Origin: Kineosporia sp. A_224
Lineage (GTDB): Bacteria > Actinomycetota > Actinomycetes > Actinomycetales > Kineosporiaceae
Direction: 5' to 3'
Length of the DNA stretch: 52,523 bases
Assembly (NCBI RefSeq): GCF_002198655.1
Contig: NZ_MWLN01000217.1
Coordinates: forward strand, 11,940 to 64,462
In this document: one piece after another, positions 26,097 through 37,738 of the stretch
Layout: each line of letters begins with the position of its first letter
Numbering within the stretch: the stretch's first letter is position 1
The notes under the pieces: generated by a model
Database searches by the model: none
Told to the model about the DNA's origin: nothing
Seen by the model: the letters and a program-made list of their open reading frames with translations, nothing else
Translations under genes and position numbers: made by a program

Positions 26097-26285
26097 CCGG
26101 CACCACCCTCTCCGCCCGACGGCGGCCGACCGCCCTGACCGGGACCGACCAGCCCATCGTGCGCGTGCAGCCGCCCCGTCGTGTCTCGGGTGTGTTTCGG
26201 CGGTGTTGCGGCCTGCCGCGCGGTTCCCGCGGCCGTGCGCCCCGCCGGGTGGCGGACCGCGCGCCGGGCACCGGTCGCGCCGTCC

Positions 26286-26291
26286 TAGACT
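26286..26291 (+). promoter_or_regulatory. -10 element for leaderless ilvD
   Basis: TAGACT ends 6 nt before the GTG start of ilvD, so transcription should begin at or next to the start codon. Confidence 0.55.
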
Positions 26292-26297
26292 CGCGAC

Positions 26298-27998
26298 GTG
26301 ACCGAGACGACACCGGACCTCAAGCCCCGCAGCCGCGACGTGACGGACGGCCTCGAGAAGGCCGCCTCGCGCGGCATGCTCCGCGCCGTCGGCATGGGTG
26401 ACGCGGACTGGGTCAAGCCGCAGATCGGCGTGGCCAGCTCGTGGAACGAGATCACCCCCTGCAACCTGTCGCTGGACCGGCTCGCGAAGGCGAGCAAGGA
26501 CGGCGTCCACGCCGCGGGCGGGTACCCCCTGGAGTTCGGGACGATCAGCGTCAGCGACGGGATCTCCATGGGCCACGAGGGGATGCACTTCTCCCTCGTG
26601 AGCCGCGAGATCATCGCCGACAGTGTCGAGACCGTCATGCAGGCCGAGCGCCTCGACGGCTCGGTGCTGCTCGCCGGCTGCGACAAGTCCCTGCCCGGGA
26701 TGCTCATGGCCGCCGCGCGGCTCGACCTCGCGAGCGTCTTCCTCTACGCGGGCTCGATCCTCCCGGGCCTGGCCAAGCTCACCGACGGCACGGAGAAGGA
26801 AGTCACGATCATCGACGCCTTCGAGGCCGTCGGTGCGTGCGCCCGCGGGCTCATGAGCCGCGAGGACGTCGACATCATCGAGCGGGCGATCTGCCCCGGC
26901 GAGGGTGCCTGCGGCGGCATGTACACCGCGAACACGATGGCCAGCGCCGCCGAGGCCCTCGGCATGTCGCTGCCGGGCAGCGCCGCGCCGCCCGCGACCG
27001 ACCGCCGGCGCGACGGGTACGCCCGCAGGTCCGGCGAGGCCGTCGTCAACCTGCTCCGGCAGGGCATCACGGCCCGGCAGATCCTCACCCGCGAGGCCTT
27101 CGAGAACGCGATCGCCGTCGTCATGGCGTTCGGCGGCTCGACGAACGCCGTCCTGCACCTGCTGGCGATCGCGAACGAGGCGGAGGTCGAGCTGACGCTC
27201 GCCGACTTCACGCGCATCGGCAACAAGGTCCCGCACCTCGCCGACGTCAAGCCGTTCGGCCGCTACGTCATGACGGACGTCGACCGCGTGGGCGGTGTGC
27301 CCGTCGTCATGAAGGCGCTGCTCGACGCCGGCCTGCTGCACGGCGACGTCCTCACCGTGACGGGCAGGACGATGGCGGAGAACCTCGCCGAAATCGCCCC
27401 GCCGGACCTCGACGGCAAGGTCGTCCGGGCGCTGTCCGAGCCGATCCACCGCTCGGGCGGCATCACGGTGCTGTCCGGGTCCTTCGCCCCCGACGGCGCC
27501 GTCGTCAAGAGCGCCGGCTTCGACTCGGACGTCTTCGAGGGCACCGCCCGGGTCTTCGACCGCGAGCGCGCCGCCCTCGACGCCCTCGAGGACGGCACGA
27601 TCACCGCCGGCGACGTCGTCGTCATCCGCTACGAGGGCCCCAAGGGTGGCCCGGGGATGCGCGAGATGCTCGCCATCACCGGGGCGATCAAGGGCGCCGG
27701 GCTCGGCAAGGACGTCCTGCTGGTCACCGACGGCCGGTTCTCCGGCGGCACGACCGGTCTGTGCGTCGGCCACGTCGCGCCCGAGGCCGTGGACGGCGGC
27801 CCGATCGCCTTCGTCGAGGACGGCGACCGGATCCGGCTCGACGTCGCGCAGGGCACCGTCGACCTGCTCGTCGACGACGAGGTGCTCGCGAAGCGCCGGG
27901 TCGGCTGGGAGCCGCTCCCGGCGCGCTACACGCGGGGCGTCCTCGCGAAGTACGCCAAGCTCGTCGGCTCGGCGTCGGGCGGGGCGGTCTGCGGCTGA
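26298..27998 (+). CDS. ilvD: Dihydroxy-acid dehydratase
   Basis: The 566-residue IlvD has its Fe-S ligand motifs intact: Cys55 in TPCNLSL, Cys128 in GCDKSLPG and the pair Cys199/Cys205 in [16 protein letters not shown]. Other marks are [31 protein letters not shown] and the C-terminal [22 protein letters not shown]. It dehydrates 2,3-dihydroxy-isovalerate and -methylvalerate to the 2-keto acids of valine and isoleucine. The length and motifs fit the actinobacterial type. Translation starts at GTG with a TAnnnT box only 6 nt upstream, so it is probably leaderless. It lies apart from ilvBNC, separated by two GGDEF-EAL genes. Confidence 0.97.
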   Translation: MTETTPDLKPRSRDVTDGLEKAASRGMLRAVGMGDADWVKPQIGVASSWNEITPCNLSLDRLAKASKDGVHAAGGYPLEFGTISVSDGISMGHEGMHFSLVSREIIADSVETVMQAERLDGSVLLAGCDKSLPGMLMAAARLDLASVFLYAGSILPGLAKLTDGTEKEVTIIDAFEAVGACARGLMSREDVDIIERAICPGEGACGGMYTANTMASAAEALGMSLPGSAAPPATDRRRDGYARRSGEAVVNLLRQGITARQILTREAFENAIAVVMAFGGSTNAVLHLLAIANEAEVELTLADFTRIGNKVPHLADVKPFGRYVMTDVDRVGGVPVVMKALLDAGLLHGDVLTVTGRTMAENLAEIAPPDLDGKVVRALSEPIHRSGGITVLSGSFAPDGAVVKSAGFDSDVFEGTARVFDRERAALDALEDGTITAGDVVVIRYEGPKGGPGMREMLAITGAIKGAGLGKDVLLVTDGRFSGGTTGLCVGHVAPEAVDGGPIAFVEDGDRIRLDVAQGTVDLLVDDEVLAKRRVGWEPLPARYTRGVLAKYAKLVGSASGGAVCG

Positions 27999-28014
27999 GC
28001 CGCGGGTCCGCCGG

Positions 28015-28056
28015 CGGGCGGGTCAGCCGGCGGTAGCGCCGGGCCGGACCCGCCCG
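28015..28056 (+). terminator. Strong GC-rich terminator hairpin after ilvD
   Basis: CGGGCGGGTC (28015-28024) pairs perfectly with GACCCGCCCG (28047-28056). An inner stem CCGGCG/CGCCGG (28027-28042) closes a GTAG loop. It lies 17 nt after the ilvD stop. Confidence 0.65.
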
Positions 28057-28129
28057 CAGGACCGGCCAGGCCTGCCGGGGTCATCCGATCGGCTCACCTT
28101 TGTCGACGCACGGCGTGTCAGTCGTCACG

Positions 28130-30778
28130 GTGAGCAATCATCCGGCCGTGCTCCTGACGCCGGCGACGCGTACCGCCACCGCACTGCCGGTGGCCGGCCG
28201 GGTGCTCGGCTGGGTGGCCGTCGCCGCGTCCGTCGGGGTGGTCACGGCGAAGCTGGTCCCGCTGGACCGGCTCGCCCTGCCCGTCGCGGTCGTCGGGACG
28301 CTCGCCGTCGCGGCGCAGGTCCGTGCGGCGCGGGACGCCGCACTGGACGCCCGCCGGACCTGGGCCTGCCTGGCGGGCGCGACCGCGCTGTGGGTCCTGG
28401 CCCTGCTCGGTGCGGCGTCGGGGTGGTCCGCGCCCCTGGTGTGGGGCTGGCTGCGCGGGGCCGCCCTCGTCGTCACCCTCGCCGCGGTCCTGCTGGCGCG
28501 CGGCGCCCGGCGCGGCGTGCGGGGCTGGGCGATGCTCCTCCTGGACGGCTCCGCCGTCGGGCTGGCCGCGTTCGTCGTGTTCTGGATCGTCCTGCGCAGC
28601 AGCCCGGCCTCGACGGGCGACTGGGACGGCGTCCACCCGGCGCTGCTGTGGCTGCCCGGCGACCTCGTCGCGGCGAGCCTGGTCACCGGCCTGGGCGTCC
28701 GTGCCGGTGCCGGCGTCCGGGTGCCGTCGGTGCTCGTCGTCGTCGCAGCCGTCGGGACGGCCGCCTCGGACGCCGCCTGGGTCCTCACCGGGTACCCGGG
28801 CAGCGGGACGGGCGGCTGGGTCGCCGTCCTGGTGCTGCTCGCGGCCGCCGGGCGGGTCGGTGGTCCGCTCTGGCGGGCGGAGCCCGAGGGCTCCCGGCCC
28901 GTCGGGCCGGGCCGGCTGTCGCAGGTGCTGTGCGCGCCCGCGGTCGCGCTCGCCCTGGTCGCCCGGCACGACGTCGTGACCGTGGGGGCGACCGCGGTGC
29001 TGCTCGCCGCGCTGGCCCTCCAGATCGGGGTCGTCCACCGGCAGAACCTCGCACTGTGGGCCGCGGTGGCGTTGCAGGCCCGCCGGCTCGACGACCTGCT
29101 CGCGGACAGCAGGGACGCGCTGCTGCAGGTCGCGCCGGACGGTCGCGTCGAGTTCGCCAGCGAGGCCGTGCGGGACCTGCTCGGGGTGTCCCCGCGCGAG
29201 CTCGTCGGCGGCCGGCTCGCCGAACGGGCGCATCCCGACGACGACACCCTCGACGGCGCGGGCGAGACGTTCGCGCCGCTGCTCGAGCACCGCACAGACA
29301 GCGTCGTCGTCCGCGCGCGCCTGCAGCACGTGGACGGCACGTGGCGGCACACCGAGTCCGTCGTCAGCCTCCGTGACGGCGGTGCGACCCCGGGCCTGAC
29401 GATCTCGCTGCGGGACACCACCGTCCAGGAGCGGATGGCCGCCGAGGTGCGCCGGCAGGCGCGCACCGACTCGCTGACCGGGGTGACGAGCCGCGCCGCC
29501 TTCCTCGCCCTGGTCGACGAGCGGCTGGCGGCCGGCCCGGCCGTCGTGCTCTTCGTCGACCTGGACGGCTTCAAGTCCGTCAACGACACCGCCGGGCACG
29601 CCGTCGGCGACCGGCTGCTGCGCGACGTCGCTGCGGCCCTGGAGCGGGCCGCGGGGCCGGACGACGTCGTCGCGCGCCTGGGCGGCGACGAGTTCGCCGT
29701 CCTCGGCGCGGGCGGGACGGCCGCGGCCGGCCTCGAGCTGGCCGCCGCGGTGCTGCGGTCGTTGCGGCTGGCCGGCCGGGAGCGGGACCCGCGCGCCGCC
29801 GGGACCGACGCGAGCATCGGGGTCGCGGTCGGGGCCGGCGGCAGCGCCGAGTCCCTCCTCGGCGACGCCGACCTCGCGATGTACGCCGCCAAGGCGGCGG
29901 GCGGTGCCCGGGCCGTGGCGTTCGAGCCGAGGATGCGGACCGAGGTCGTCGAGCGGTCCCGGCTCGTCACCGCGCTCGACACCGCGCTCGGCACCGGCAC
30001 CGGGCTCGCCCTGCACGTCCAGCCGATCGTCGACCTCACCGACCGGAACTGGGTGGGCTTCGAGGCGCTCGTGCGCTGGGAGGCCCCCGGCGGCCACCGG
30101 ACGCCGCGCGACTTCCTCTCCGTCGCCGAGGAGACAGGCCAGATCGTCCCCCTCGGCCGCTGGGTGCTCGGGCAGGCCCTCGGCTGGCTCGCCGGTTGCG
30201 GCGACCGGGTCGCCGGGGTCTCGGTGAACGTCGCGGGCCGGCAGCTCGCCGACCCGGCGTTCCCGGCGAGCGTGGTGGAGGCCCTCGAGGACAGCGGCGT
30301 CGACCCGGCGCGGCTGACGCTCGAGGTCACCGAGCAGACCGCGATCGACGACATGACCCGGACCGGGGCCCGCCTGCAGAGCCTGCGCGCGCTCGGCGTC
30401 CACGTCTCCCTCGACGACTTCGGCACCGGGTTCTCCTCGCTCGGGTACCTCGCGCAGCTGCCCGTCGACGAGCTCAAGATCGACCGCCGGTTCGTCGCCG
30501 GGCTCGGTGTCCGGGCCGAGGACGACGCCCTCGTCCGGGCCGTGCTCCGGCTCGCGGCCGACCTCGGCCTCGCGGTCGTCGCCGAGGGGGTCGAGACCGC
30601 CGAGCAGGCCCGGGCGCTCGCCGCCCTCGGGTGCCGTCGCGCCCAGGGTTTCCACCTCCAGCGACCCGTCCCGGCGGCGTCCCTGGGCTTCCCCCCGGCC
30701 CGCGGCGCGGCCTCGCCGGACCCCGCGGCGCCGGTCCCGCGCAGGGAAGCCGCGCAGGCGCAGGCGGCGGGAGGCTAG
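28130..30778 (+). CDS. Membrane PAS-GGDEF-EAL protein (c-di-GMP turnover)
   Basis: The ~882-residue protein has an N-terminal membrane domain of about nine hydrophobic segments (to about residue 310). A PAS-like domain follows (RLDDLLADSRDALLQVAPDGRVEFASEAVRDLLG, from about residue 319). Next come GGDEF (518-522, after VDLDGFKSVNDTAGH) and EAL (645-647). The EAL metal-site residues are present: Asn in VSVNVAGRQL, Glu in LEVTEQTAI, Asp762-Asp763 in DDFGTGFSS, Glu in VVAEGVET and Gln in AQGF. Both activities may be present. The start is uncertain: GTG at 28130 or 28115, or TTG at 28100, none with a good ribosome site. It is followed after 9 nt by a related gene. Confidence 0.9.
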   Translation: MSNHPAVLLTPATRTATALPVAGRVLGWVAVAASVGVVTAKLVPLDRLALPVAVVGTLAVAAQVRAARDAALDARRTWACLAGATALWVLALLGAASGWSAPLVWGWLRGAALVVTLAAVLLARGARRGVRGWAMLLLDGSAVGLAAFVVFWIVLRSSPASTGDWDGVHPALLWLPGDLVAASLVTGLGVRAGAGVRVPSVLVVVAAVGTAASDAAWVLTGYPGSGTGGWVAVLVLLAAAGRVGGPLWRAEPEGSRPVGPGRLSQVLCAPAVALALVARHDVVTVGATAVLLAALALQIGVVHRQNLALWAAVALQARRLDDLLADSRDALLQVAPDGRVEFASEAVRDLLGVSPRELVGGRLAERAHPDDDTLDGAGETFAPLLEHRTDSVVVRARLQHVDGTWRHTESVVSLRDGGATPGLTISLRDTTVQERMAAEVRRQARTDSLTGVTSRAAFLALVDERLAAGPAVVLFVDLDGFKSVNDTAGHAVGDRLLRDVAAALERAAGPDDVVARLGGDEFAVLGAGGTAAAGLELAAAVLRSLRLAGRERDPRAAGTDASIGVAVGAGGSAESLLGDADLAMYAAKAAGGARAVAFEPRMRTEVVERSRLVTALDTALGTGTGLALHVQPIVDLTDRNWVGFEALVRWEAPGGHRTPRDFLSVAEETGQIVPLGRWVLGQALGWLAGCGDRVAGVSVNVAGRQLADPAFPASVVEALEDSGVDPARLTLEVTEQTAIDDMTRTGARLQSLRALGVHVSLDDFGTGFSSLGYLAQLPVDELKIDRRFVAGLGVRAEDDALVRAVLRLAADLGLAVVAEGVETAEQARALAALGCRRAQGFHLQRPVPAASLGFPPARGAASPDPAAPVPRREAAQAQAAGG

Positions 30779-30781
30779 TCT
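30776..30781 (+). promoter_or_regulatory. -10 element for the second PAS-GGDEF-EAL gene
   Basis: TAGTCT overlaps the end of the preceding gene and stands exactly 6 nt before the GTG at 30788, so this gene probably has its own leaderless transcript. Confidence 0.45.
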
Positions 30782-30787
30782 CCCCGC

Positions 30788-33772
30788 GTGATCGCGGTGG
30801 CGACGACCGTCCTCGCCGCGACGTGCGCGGTGCTCGCCGCGGCGTCGTGGCTGGCCGAGGCGCGCCGTCCGAGGGTCTTCCCGCGACGGGCCGCCGCCGC
30901 CGTCGCGAGTGCCGCGGCGCTGTGCGCCGCCGCCTACCCGCTCGTCCTCACGACGGACCCGGGCGCCTACGTCATGCCGCTGGCCGGGCACCTCCTGCTG
31001 CTCGTCGCCGCACTGCTCGGCTGCGTCGGCACCGTCGGCATCGTGCGGACCGTGCTGCCCCGGGGCGGTGTCGGCGACTCCTTCGCCGAGGGCCTGCTCG
31101 TCGGGTCCAGCGCCGTGACGATCGTCTGGGCCGTGCTCTCGCAGCCCGGTGCGTCGGTCCCGGCACGCGCGGCCGCCGTCCTCGTCGCGACGGTGCTCGC
31201 GGGCCTGCTCGCCGCCGTCCTGCGGATGTCGGTCACGGCCCGCGGGCACACCCTCGAGGCCCGGCACACCCGGCGGGCGACCGTCGCCGCCGGCGGCCTC
31301 GCCCTGCTCCTGCTCGCCGGGCTCGTCGACTCGGTGCCGGCGCAGGTACCCGTCGTGCCCACGATGCTGCTCGCGGGCGGCGGGTTCCTCCTCGTCGCGT
31401 TCGTGCCCTACGCACGCGACAGCCCGCAGACCGACCGCACGCGCCCGACGTTCGCGGCCCTCGTCCTGCCGTACGCGCTCCTCGCGGTCGCCGCGACCGC
31501 GGTGGGGATCCAGGTGGCGCTCGGCCGTGCGGGGGCCGTGACGGGGATGCTCGTCGCCGTCGTCGGCTGCTCGGTGGTGGGCGTCCAGGCCTTCGCCGTC
31601 CGGGCCGGCACCCAGCTGCTGTCCGACCTCGAGCTGTCCCGGCAGCGTCTCGAGGCGCTCGTGGAGAACGCCCAGGACGTCATCCTCGGGCTCGACTCCG
31701 GCGGCCGGGTCGTCGCCGCCAACGCTGCCGTCGAGCGGCTCCTGGCCCGCCGTCCCGAGCACCTCGAGGGCCGCGACGTCGCCGAGATCGCCGTCCTCGA
31801 CGACCGGCCCGCCGTCCGTGACGCGGTGCGGGACGTCGTCCACCGGCGGCGCGCGACGGCGAAGGTCGAGCTGCGGCTCGCCGCCCCCGCCGACGGCACC
31901 GCCGAGATGCGCCTGCGGGTCGTCGACGGCGGCGCGGTGGCGGTCGTCTCCGACGTCACCGACGCCGTGCTCCTGCGCGAGCGGCTCCAGCTCCTCGCCC
32001 GGCACGACCGGATGACCGGCCTGGTCAACCGCGGCGTCGTCCTCGACACCGTCGCGACGTGGCTCGCGAGCGGGGCGGCCGTGAGCGTCCTGTACTGCGA
32101 CCTCGACGGCTACAAGGCGGTCAACGACCGGTTCGGGCACCTCGCCGGCGACGCCGTCCTCGTCGAGGTCGCGCGCCGGCTCGAGACCGCGGTGCGCGGG
32201 ATGCCCGCCGACGAGGGCGTCCTGGGCCGGATCGGCGGCGACGAGTTCGTCGTCGCCCTGCGCGGGGTGCACGGCCGGGAGGCGGTCGGTGCGGGGGAGC
32301 GGCTCGTCGCCGCGATGCGCCCGACCTTCCTCGTCGGGGACCGGACCGTGCGGCTCGGCATCAGCATCGGCATCTCCGGCACGGACGACGCGCAGCCGCT
32401 CCCGGCGCTCGGCGCCGGCTCCGCGGTCGAGCTCGCGGACACCCCGGCGGCCGAGCTCCTGCACCGCGGCGACCTCGCGATGTTCGAGGCCAAGGCCGCC
32501 GGCCGGGCGAAGGTCGCGCGCTGGGACCCGGACGTCTCGCAGCGCGCCCTGCGCCGCGTCGACATCGCGATCGGCCTGCGGCAGGCCCTCGACACCGGCC
32601 GGCTCGCGCTGGCCTACCAGCCCCTCGTCCGACTGTCGGACGGCGTCGTCGTCGGTGTCGAGGCGCTCGTGCGGGTCGAGGGCGGCCACGACGAGCCGGG
32701 GGCGCTCGCGGCCATGTCCGGGTTCGTCAGCCCCGCCGAGCTCGTCGAGGTCGCCGAGGACACCGGTGAGATCACCGAGCTGGGCCAGTGGGTGCTGCGG
32801 CAGGCGACGCAGCGCGCGGCGCTGTGGCGGGCCCTCGGGCACGAGCTCTTCGTCACCGTGAACATGTCGGTGCGGCAGATGTCCGAGGCCGACTTCGTGA
32901 GCACCGTGCGCCGGGCGCTCGCCGACTCCACGCTCGAGCCCGCCCGGCTCGTCGTCGAGATCACCGAGGGCCAGCTCGTCGGCGAGGAGGACCCGGTCCG
33001 GGACGTCATCGAGGACCTGCGCCGGGACGGCGTCCAGTTCGTCATCGACGACTTCGGCACCGGCTACTCGTCGCTGAGCTACCTCAAGACGATGCCGGTG
33101 CGGGCGATCAAGCTCGACCGGACGCTCCTCGACGGCATCGGCACCGACCCGCGGGCGACGACGCTGGCCCGCTCGGTCGTCGGCGTCGCCCGCGCGCTCG
33201 GTCTCGTCGTCGTCGCGGAGGGGCTGGAGAACCTCGACGCCGCGCGCCTCGTGCGCGACCTGGGCGCCTGGGCCGGGCAGGGCTTCGCCCTGTACCCGCC
33301 GCTGCGCGAGGACGAGCTGCTGGACGTCCTGTCCGCCGCGCCGCTCGACCTGTCCGGCGGGCGGCACCTCAACGGCGCCCCGGCCGCCGTCGCGCCGCCT
33401 GCGCCGTCCGTGCCGTTCTCGCCGTCCGTGCCGACCGCGGCGGGTGCACCGGCCGTGCCCACCCCGGCGAACGGCGTCCGCGCGGCCGCGCCGCACGTCG
33501 TCGACGTCACCGACTCGGCCCTGGCCGCCGCGTCCGGCGGCCCCGTCGAAGGCTCCGGGCCGCTCGTGCCGGGCGCCGCGCACGCCACGGCCGCGGGCGA
33601 CGTCCGGACCGCTCCGCAGACCCAGGGGATCTCCCTGGGCGGCCGCCGGTTCGGGGCCTCCGGACCGGTCGGCGAGGCGCCCCGGTCGACCGGCGGCACG
33701 GGCGGTGTGGCGGGCGTCGTCCTGCCCCCGCGGGTCGTCTCGGATGGCGAGACCGGCGCGCCGGCCGATTGA
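30788..33772 (+). CDS. Membrane PAS-GGDEF-EAL protein, second tandem copy
   Basis: The 994-residue protein has about nine membrane segments, a PAS-like segment (LSRQRLEALVENAQDVILGLDSGGRVVAANAAVERLL, from about residue 284), GGDEF at 483-487 (IGGDEF) and EAL at 625-627. EAL-site residues are complete: Asn in VNMSVRQM, Glu in VEITEGQ, Asp754-Asp755 in DDFGTGYSS, Glu in VVAEGLEN and Gln in GQGF. The last ~135 residues are a disordered Pro/Ala/Gly/Ser-rich tail absent from the other two GGDEF-EAL proteins in the window. Layout matches the preceding gene, suggesting an old duplication, although the sequences have diverged. The stop codon overlaps a TTGACA that may be the -35 box of the ilvB leader. 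Confidence 0.9.
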   Translation: MIAVATTVLAATCAVLAAASWLAEARRPRVFPRRAAAAVASAAALCAAAYPLVLTTDPGAYVMPLAGHLLLLVAALLGCVGTVGIVRTVLPRGGVGDSFAEGLLVGSSAVTIVWAVLSQPGASVPARAAAVLVATVLAGLLAAVLRMSVTARGHTLEARHTRRATVAAGGLALLLLAGLVDSVPAQVPVVPTMLLAGGGFLLVAFVPYARDSPQTDRTRPTFAALVLPYALLAVAATAVGIQVALGRAGAVTGMLVAVVGCSVVGVQAFAVRAGTQLLSDLELSRQRLEALVENAQDVILGLDSGGRVVAANAAVERLLARRPEHLEGRDVAEIAVLDDRPAVRDAVRDVVHRRRATAKVELRLAAPADGTAEMRLRVVDGGAVAVVSDVTDAVLLRERLQLLARHDRMTGLVNRGVVLDTVATWLASGAAVSVLYCDLDGYKAVNDRFGHLAGDAVLVEVARRLETAVRGMPADEGVLGRIGGDEFVVALRGVHGREAVGAGERLVAAMRPTFLVGDRTVRLGISIGISGTDDAQPLPALGAGSAVELADTPAAELLHRGDLAMFEAKAAGRAKVARWDPDVSQRALRRVDIAIGLRQALDTGRLALAYQPLVRLSDGVVVGVEALVRVEGGHDEPGALAAMSGFVSPAELVEVAEDTGEITELGQWVLRQATQRAALWRALGHELFVTVNMSVRQMSEADFVSTVRRALADSTLEPARLVVEITEGQLVGEEDPVRDVIEDLRRDGVQFVIDDFGTGYSSLSYLKTMPVRAIKLDRTLLDGIGTDPRATTLARSVVGVARALGLVVVAEGLENLDAARLVRDLGAWAGQGFALYPPLREDELLDVLSAAPLDLSGGRHLNGAPAAVAPPAPSVPFSPSVPTAAGAPAVPTPANGVRAAAPHVVDVTDSALAAASGGPVEGSGPLVPGAAHATAAGDVRTAPQTQGISLGGRRFGASGPVGEAPRSTGGTGGVAGVVLPPRVVSDGETGAPAD

Positions 33773-33774
33773 CA
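33769..33774 (+). promoter_or_regulatory. Candidate -35 box of the ilvBNC leader
   Basis: A perfect TTGACA overlaps the stop of the preceding gene. At 17-nt spacing the matching -10 would be GAGTGT (33792-33797), a poor hexamer. A start site from there would fall near the leader-peptide GTG at 33804. Confidence 0.4.
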
Positions 33775-33803
33775 CGACCGGTGCCGCCGGAGAGTGTGAG
33801 CGT

Positions 33804-33842
33804 GTGCGTCTTGCCCTCGTACTCGGACGGCGCGCCGGCTGA
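33804..33842 (+). CDS. ilvB leader peptide (attenuation)
   Basis: The 12-codon open frame encodes MRLALVLGRRAG: Leu, Ala, Leu, Val and Leu codons run together, followed by a basic-Gly end and TGA. GGAGAG lies about 9 nt upstream. The peptide closely resembles known ilvB leader peptides of actinobacteria, which carry an LVLG(K/R)RxG ending. It is followed within 27 nt by a perfect intrinsic terminator and then by ilvBNC. Ribosome stalling when charged Leu/Val tRNA is scarce would let transcription continue. Too short for ordinary gene calling. Confidence 0.8.
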   Translation: MRLALVLGRRAG

Positions 33843-33868
33843 GGTCCTCACGACCCCGCCGAGCGCGC

Positions 33869-33907
33869 GACCCCTCGCATGCCCATTCGTGGGCCGAGGG
33901 GTCTTTT
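33869..33907 (+). terminator. Attenuator terminator upstream of ilvB
   Basis: GACCCCTCG (33869-33877) pairs perfectly with CGAGGGGTC (33895-33903). An inner stem GCCCA/TGGGC closes a TTCG tetraloop (33881-33894), and the sequence ends in TCTTTT (33902-33907). This is one of the few hairpins in the window with a true T-run. Its position after the leader peptide marks it as an attenuator. Confidence 0.85.
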
Positions 33908-34059
33908 CGTCTCCGGGGGTCGAACGCTCCCGGAGGGGCACCGACCACCTCGCCGCCCGCACGGGCGGCGGGTGACACGAACCGGGAGACCGGGCCGGGA
34001 CTCCGGCCCGGGTCAGCCAGCCAGGACCGTCGACACGACGGGGACAGGAGAGGGCCGAG

Positions 34060-35877
34060 ATGTCAGGCCACCGCAGCGGCAACGATGCCGGGACGACGAG
34101 CACGCCGGGCGCGCACGCGCACGACGGGGAGTCGATGACGGGGGCCGCGAGCCTCGTCCGCTCCCTCGAGGCGGTGGGCGTCGACGTGGTCTTCGGCATC
34201 CCGGGCGGTGCGATCCTCCCGCTCTACGACCCGCTCATGGACTCGCCGTCCGTCCGTCACATCCTCGTCCGCCACGAGCAGGGCGGCGGGCACGCGGCCG
34301 AGGGCTACGCGTACGCGACCGGCCGCGTCGGGGTCTGCATGGCGACGTCCGGCCCGGGCGCGACGAACCTCGTCACGCCGATCGCCGACGCCTACATGGA
34401 CTCGGTGCCGATGGTCGCGATCACCGGCCAGGTGCCGAGCTCGTCGATCGGCACGGACGCCTTCCAGGAGGCGGACATCTCCGGCATCACGATGCCGATC
34501 ACCAAGCACAACTTCCTCGTGACGGACCCCGCGGACATCCCGCGCGCCATCGCCGAGGCGTTCCACATCGCCGGCACCGGCCGGCCCGGCCCGGTGCTCG
34601 TCGACGTCTCCAAGGACGCCCTCCAGGCGGTCTCCCGCTTCCAGTGGCCCGACCGGATCGACCTGCCCGGGTACCGGCCGGTCGCGCGCCCGCACGGCAA
34701 GCAGGTGCGCGAGGCCGCGCGGCTGCTCGTGGAGTCCAAGCGGCCCGTGCTGTACGTGGGCGGCGGCGTCATCCGGGCCCGCGCGAGCGAGGAGCTGCGC
34801 CGGCTCGTCGACCTCACCGGGGCGCCCGTCGTCACGACGCTCATGGCCCGCGGCTCGCTGCCGGACTCGCACCCGCAGCATCTCGGCATGCCCGGCATGC
34901 ACGGCACCGTCGCCGCGGTGACGGCACTGCAGAAGGCCGACCTCATCATCAGCCTCGGGGCGCGGTTCGACGACCGGGTCACCGGCAAGCTGTCGTCGTT
35001 CGCGCCCGGCGCGACGATCGTCCACGCGGACATCGACCCCGCGGAGATCTCGAAGAACCGGGTGGCCGACGTCCCGATCGTCGGGGACGCCAAGGAGGTC
35101 ATCTCCGAGCTCGTCGTCGCCGTCCAGGCCGAGAACGCGGCCGGCCGCCTGCCCGACCTCGGCGCCTGGTGGGCCGAGCTCGACTCGCTGCGCACCCGCT
35201 ACCCGCTCGGCTACACCGCTCCGCCGCCCGGCGAGATCTCGCCGCAGCACGTCATCCAGCGGATCGGCCAGATCTCCGGGCCGGAGTCGCTCTACGTCGC
35301 GGGCGTCGGCCAGCACCAGATGTGGGCCGCGCAGTTCATCCAGTACGAGCACCCGAACACCTGGATCAACTCCGGCGGCCTGGGCACGATGGGCTTCTCG
35401 GTGCCGGCCGCGATGGGAGCCAAGGTCGGGCAGCCGGACAAGACCGTCTGGTCGATCGACGGCGACGGCTGCTTCCAGATGACCAACCAGGAGCTCGCGA
35501 CCTGCACGATCAACGACATCCCGATCAAGGTCGCGGTCATCAACAACTCGAGCCTCGGCATGGTCCGCCAGTGGCAGACGCTCTTCTACAACGAGCGGTA
35601 CTCGAACACCGACCTGCACACGTCCCACAAGGGCGAGCGGATCCCGGACTTCGTCAAGCTCGCCGACGCGTACGGCTGCGTCGGCCTGCGCTGCGAGCGG
35701 CCCGAGGACGTCGACGCGACGATCGAGAAGGCCATGGGCATCAACGACGTCCCCGTCGTCGTCGACTTCGTCGTCCACCGCGACGCGATGGTGTGGCCGA
35801 TGGTCCCCGCCGGCGTGAGCAACGACGACATCCAGGTCGCGCGCGGCATGTCCCCGACGTGGGACCGCGAGGACTGA
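34060..35877 (+). CDS. ilvB: Acetolactate synthase large subunit
   Basis: The 605-residue thiamine-diphosphate enzyme has the catalytic Glu73 in [19 protein letters not shown]. The ThDP/Mg motif starts GDG at 468-470 ([19 protein letters not shown]) and ends at the NN of VINN. Further marks are [15 protein letters not shown] and [11 protein letters not shown]. It condenses pyruvate with pyruvate or 2-oxobutyrate, the first shared step of Val/Leu/Ile synthesis. A polar ~25-residue N-terminal extension precedes the core. The start ATG has GGAGAGGG upstream. It is preceded by a leader peptide and attenuator and followed by ilvN after 60 nt. Confidence 0.98.
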   Translation: MSGHRSGNDAGTTSTPGAHAHDGESMTGAASLVRSLEAVGVDVVFGIPGGAILPLYDPLMDSPSVRHILVRHEQGGGHAAEGYAYATGRVGVCMATSGPGATNLVTPIADAYMDSVPMVAITGQVPSSSIGTDAFQEADISGITMPITKHNFLVTDPADIPRAIAEAFHIAGTGRPGPVLVDVSKDALQAVSRFQWPDRIDLPGYRPVARPHGKQVREAARLLVESKRPVLYVGGGVIRARASEELRRLVDLTGAPVVTTLMARGSLPDSHPQHLGMPGMHGTVAAVTALQKADLIISLGARFDDRVTGKLSSFAPGATIVHADIDPAEISKNRVADVPIVGDAKEVISELVVAVQAENAAGRLPDLGAWWAELDSLRTRYPLGYTAPPPGEISPQHVIQRIGQISGPESLYVAGVGQHQMWAAQFIQYEHPNTWINSGGLGTMGFSVPAAMGAKVGQPDKTVWSIDGDGCFQMTNQELATCTINDIPIKVAVINNSSLGMVRQWQTLFYNERYSNTDLHTSHKGERIPDFVKLADAYGCVGLRCERPEDVDATIEKAMGINDVPVVVDFVVHRDAMVWPMVPAGVSNDDIQVARGMSPTWDRED

Positions 35878-35927
35878 CCCGGCGGCCACCGCCTCCCCGA
35901 CACCCACCGCAGCCGTCGAAGGACTAG

Positions 35928-37577
<1,650 letters not shown>

Positions 37578-37610
37578 CCCGCGGGCAGCACGACACCGCA
37601 CCTGCACGAC

Positions 37611-37644
37611 CGACGGCCGTCCCGGACCCCCGGGGCGGCCGTCG
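37611..37644 (+). terminator. Terminator hairpin after ilvC
   Basis: CGACGGCC (37611-37618) pairs with GGCCGTCG (37637-37644), continued inside by GTCCCGG against CCGGGGC with one G-U pair and a 4-nt loop. There is no T-run. Confidence 0.55.
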
Positions 37645-37714
37645 TCGCGCGCGGGCCCTGCGCGTCGCGGCGTTCGCGGCGCCGGCGGTCCGCCCCGACG
37701 CTCACCTCCGCCCG

Positions 37715-37738
37715 CCGTCCGTCCTCTGAGACGGACGG
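37715..37738. terminator. Second hairpin after ilvC
   Basis: CCGTCCGT (37715-37722) and ACGGACGG (37731-37738) are perfectly complementary around an 8-nt loop. It may serve ilvC and the convergent small gene ending at 37929. Confidence 0.45.

Noticed and set aside
28118-33775. 1885-codon minus-strand open frame opposite the two PAS-GGDEF-EAL genes
   Set aside because: It is a shadow of two genes with intact domain motifs; its translation is dominated by Arg, Asp, Gly and His.
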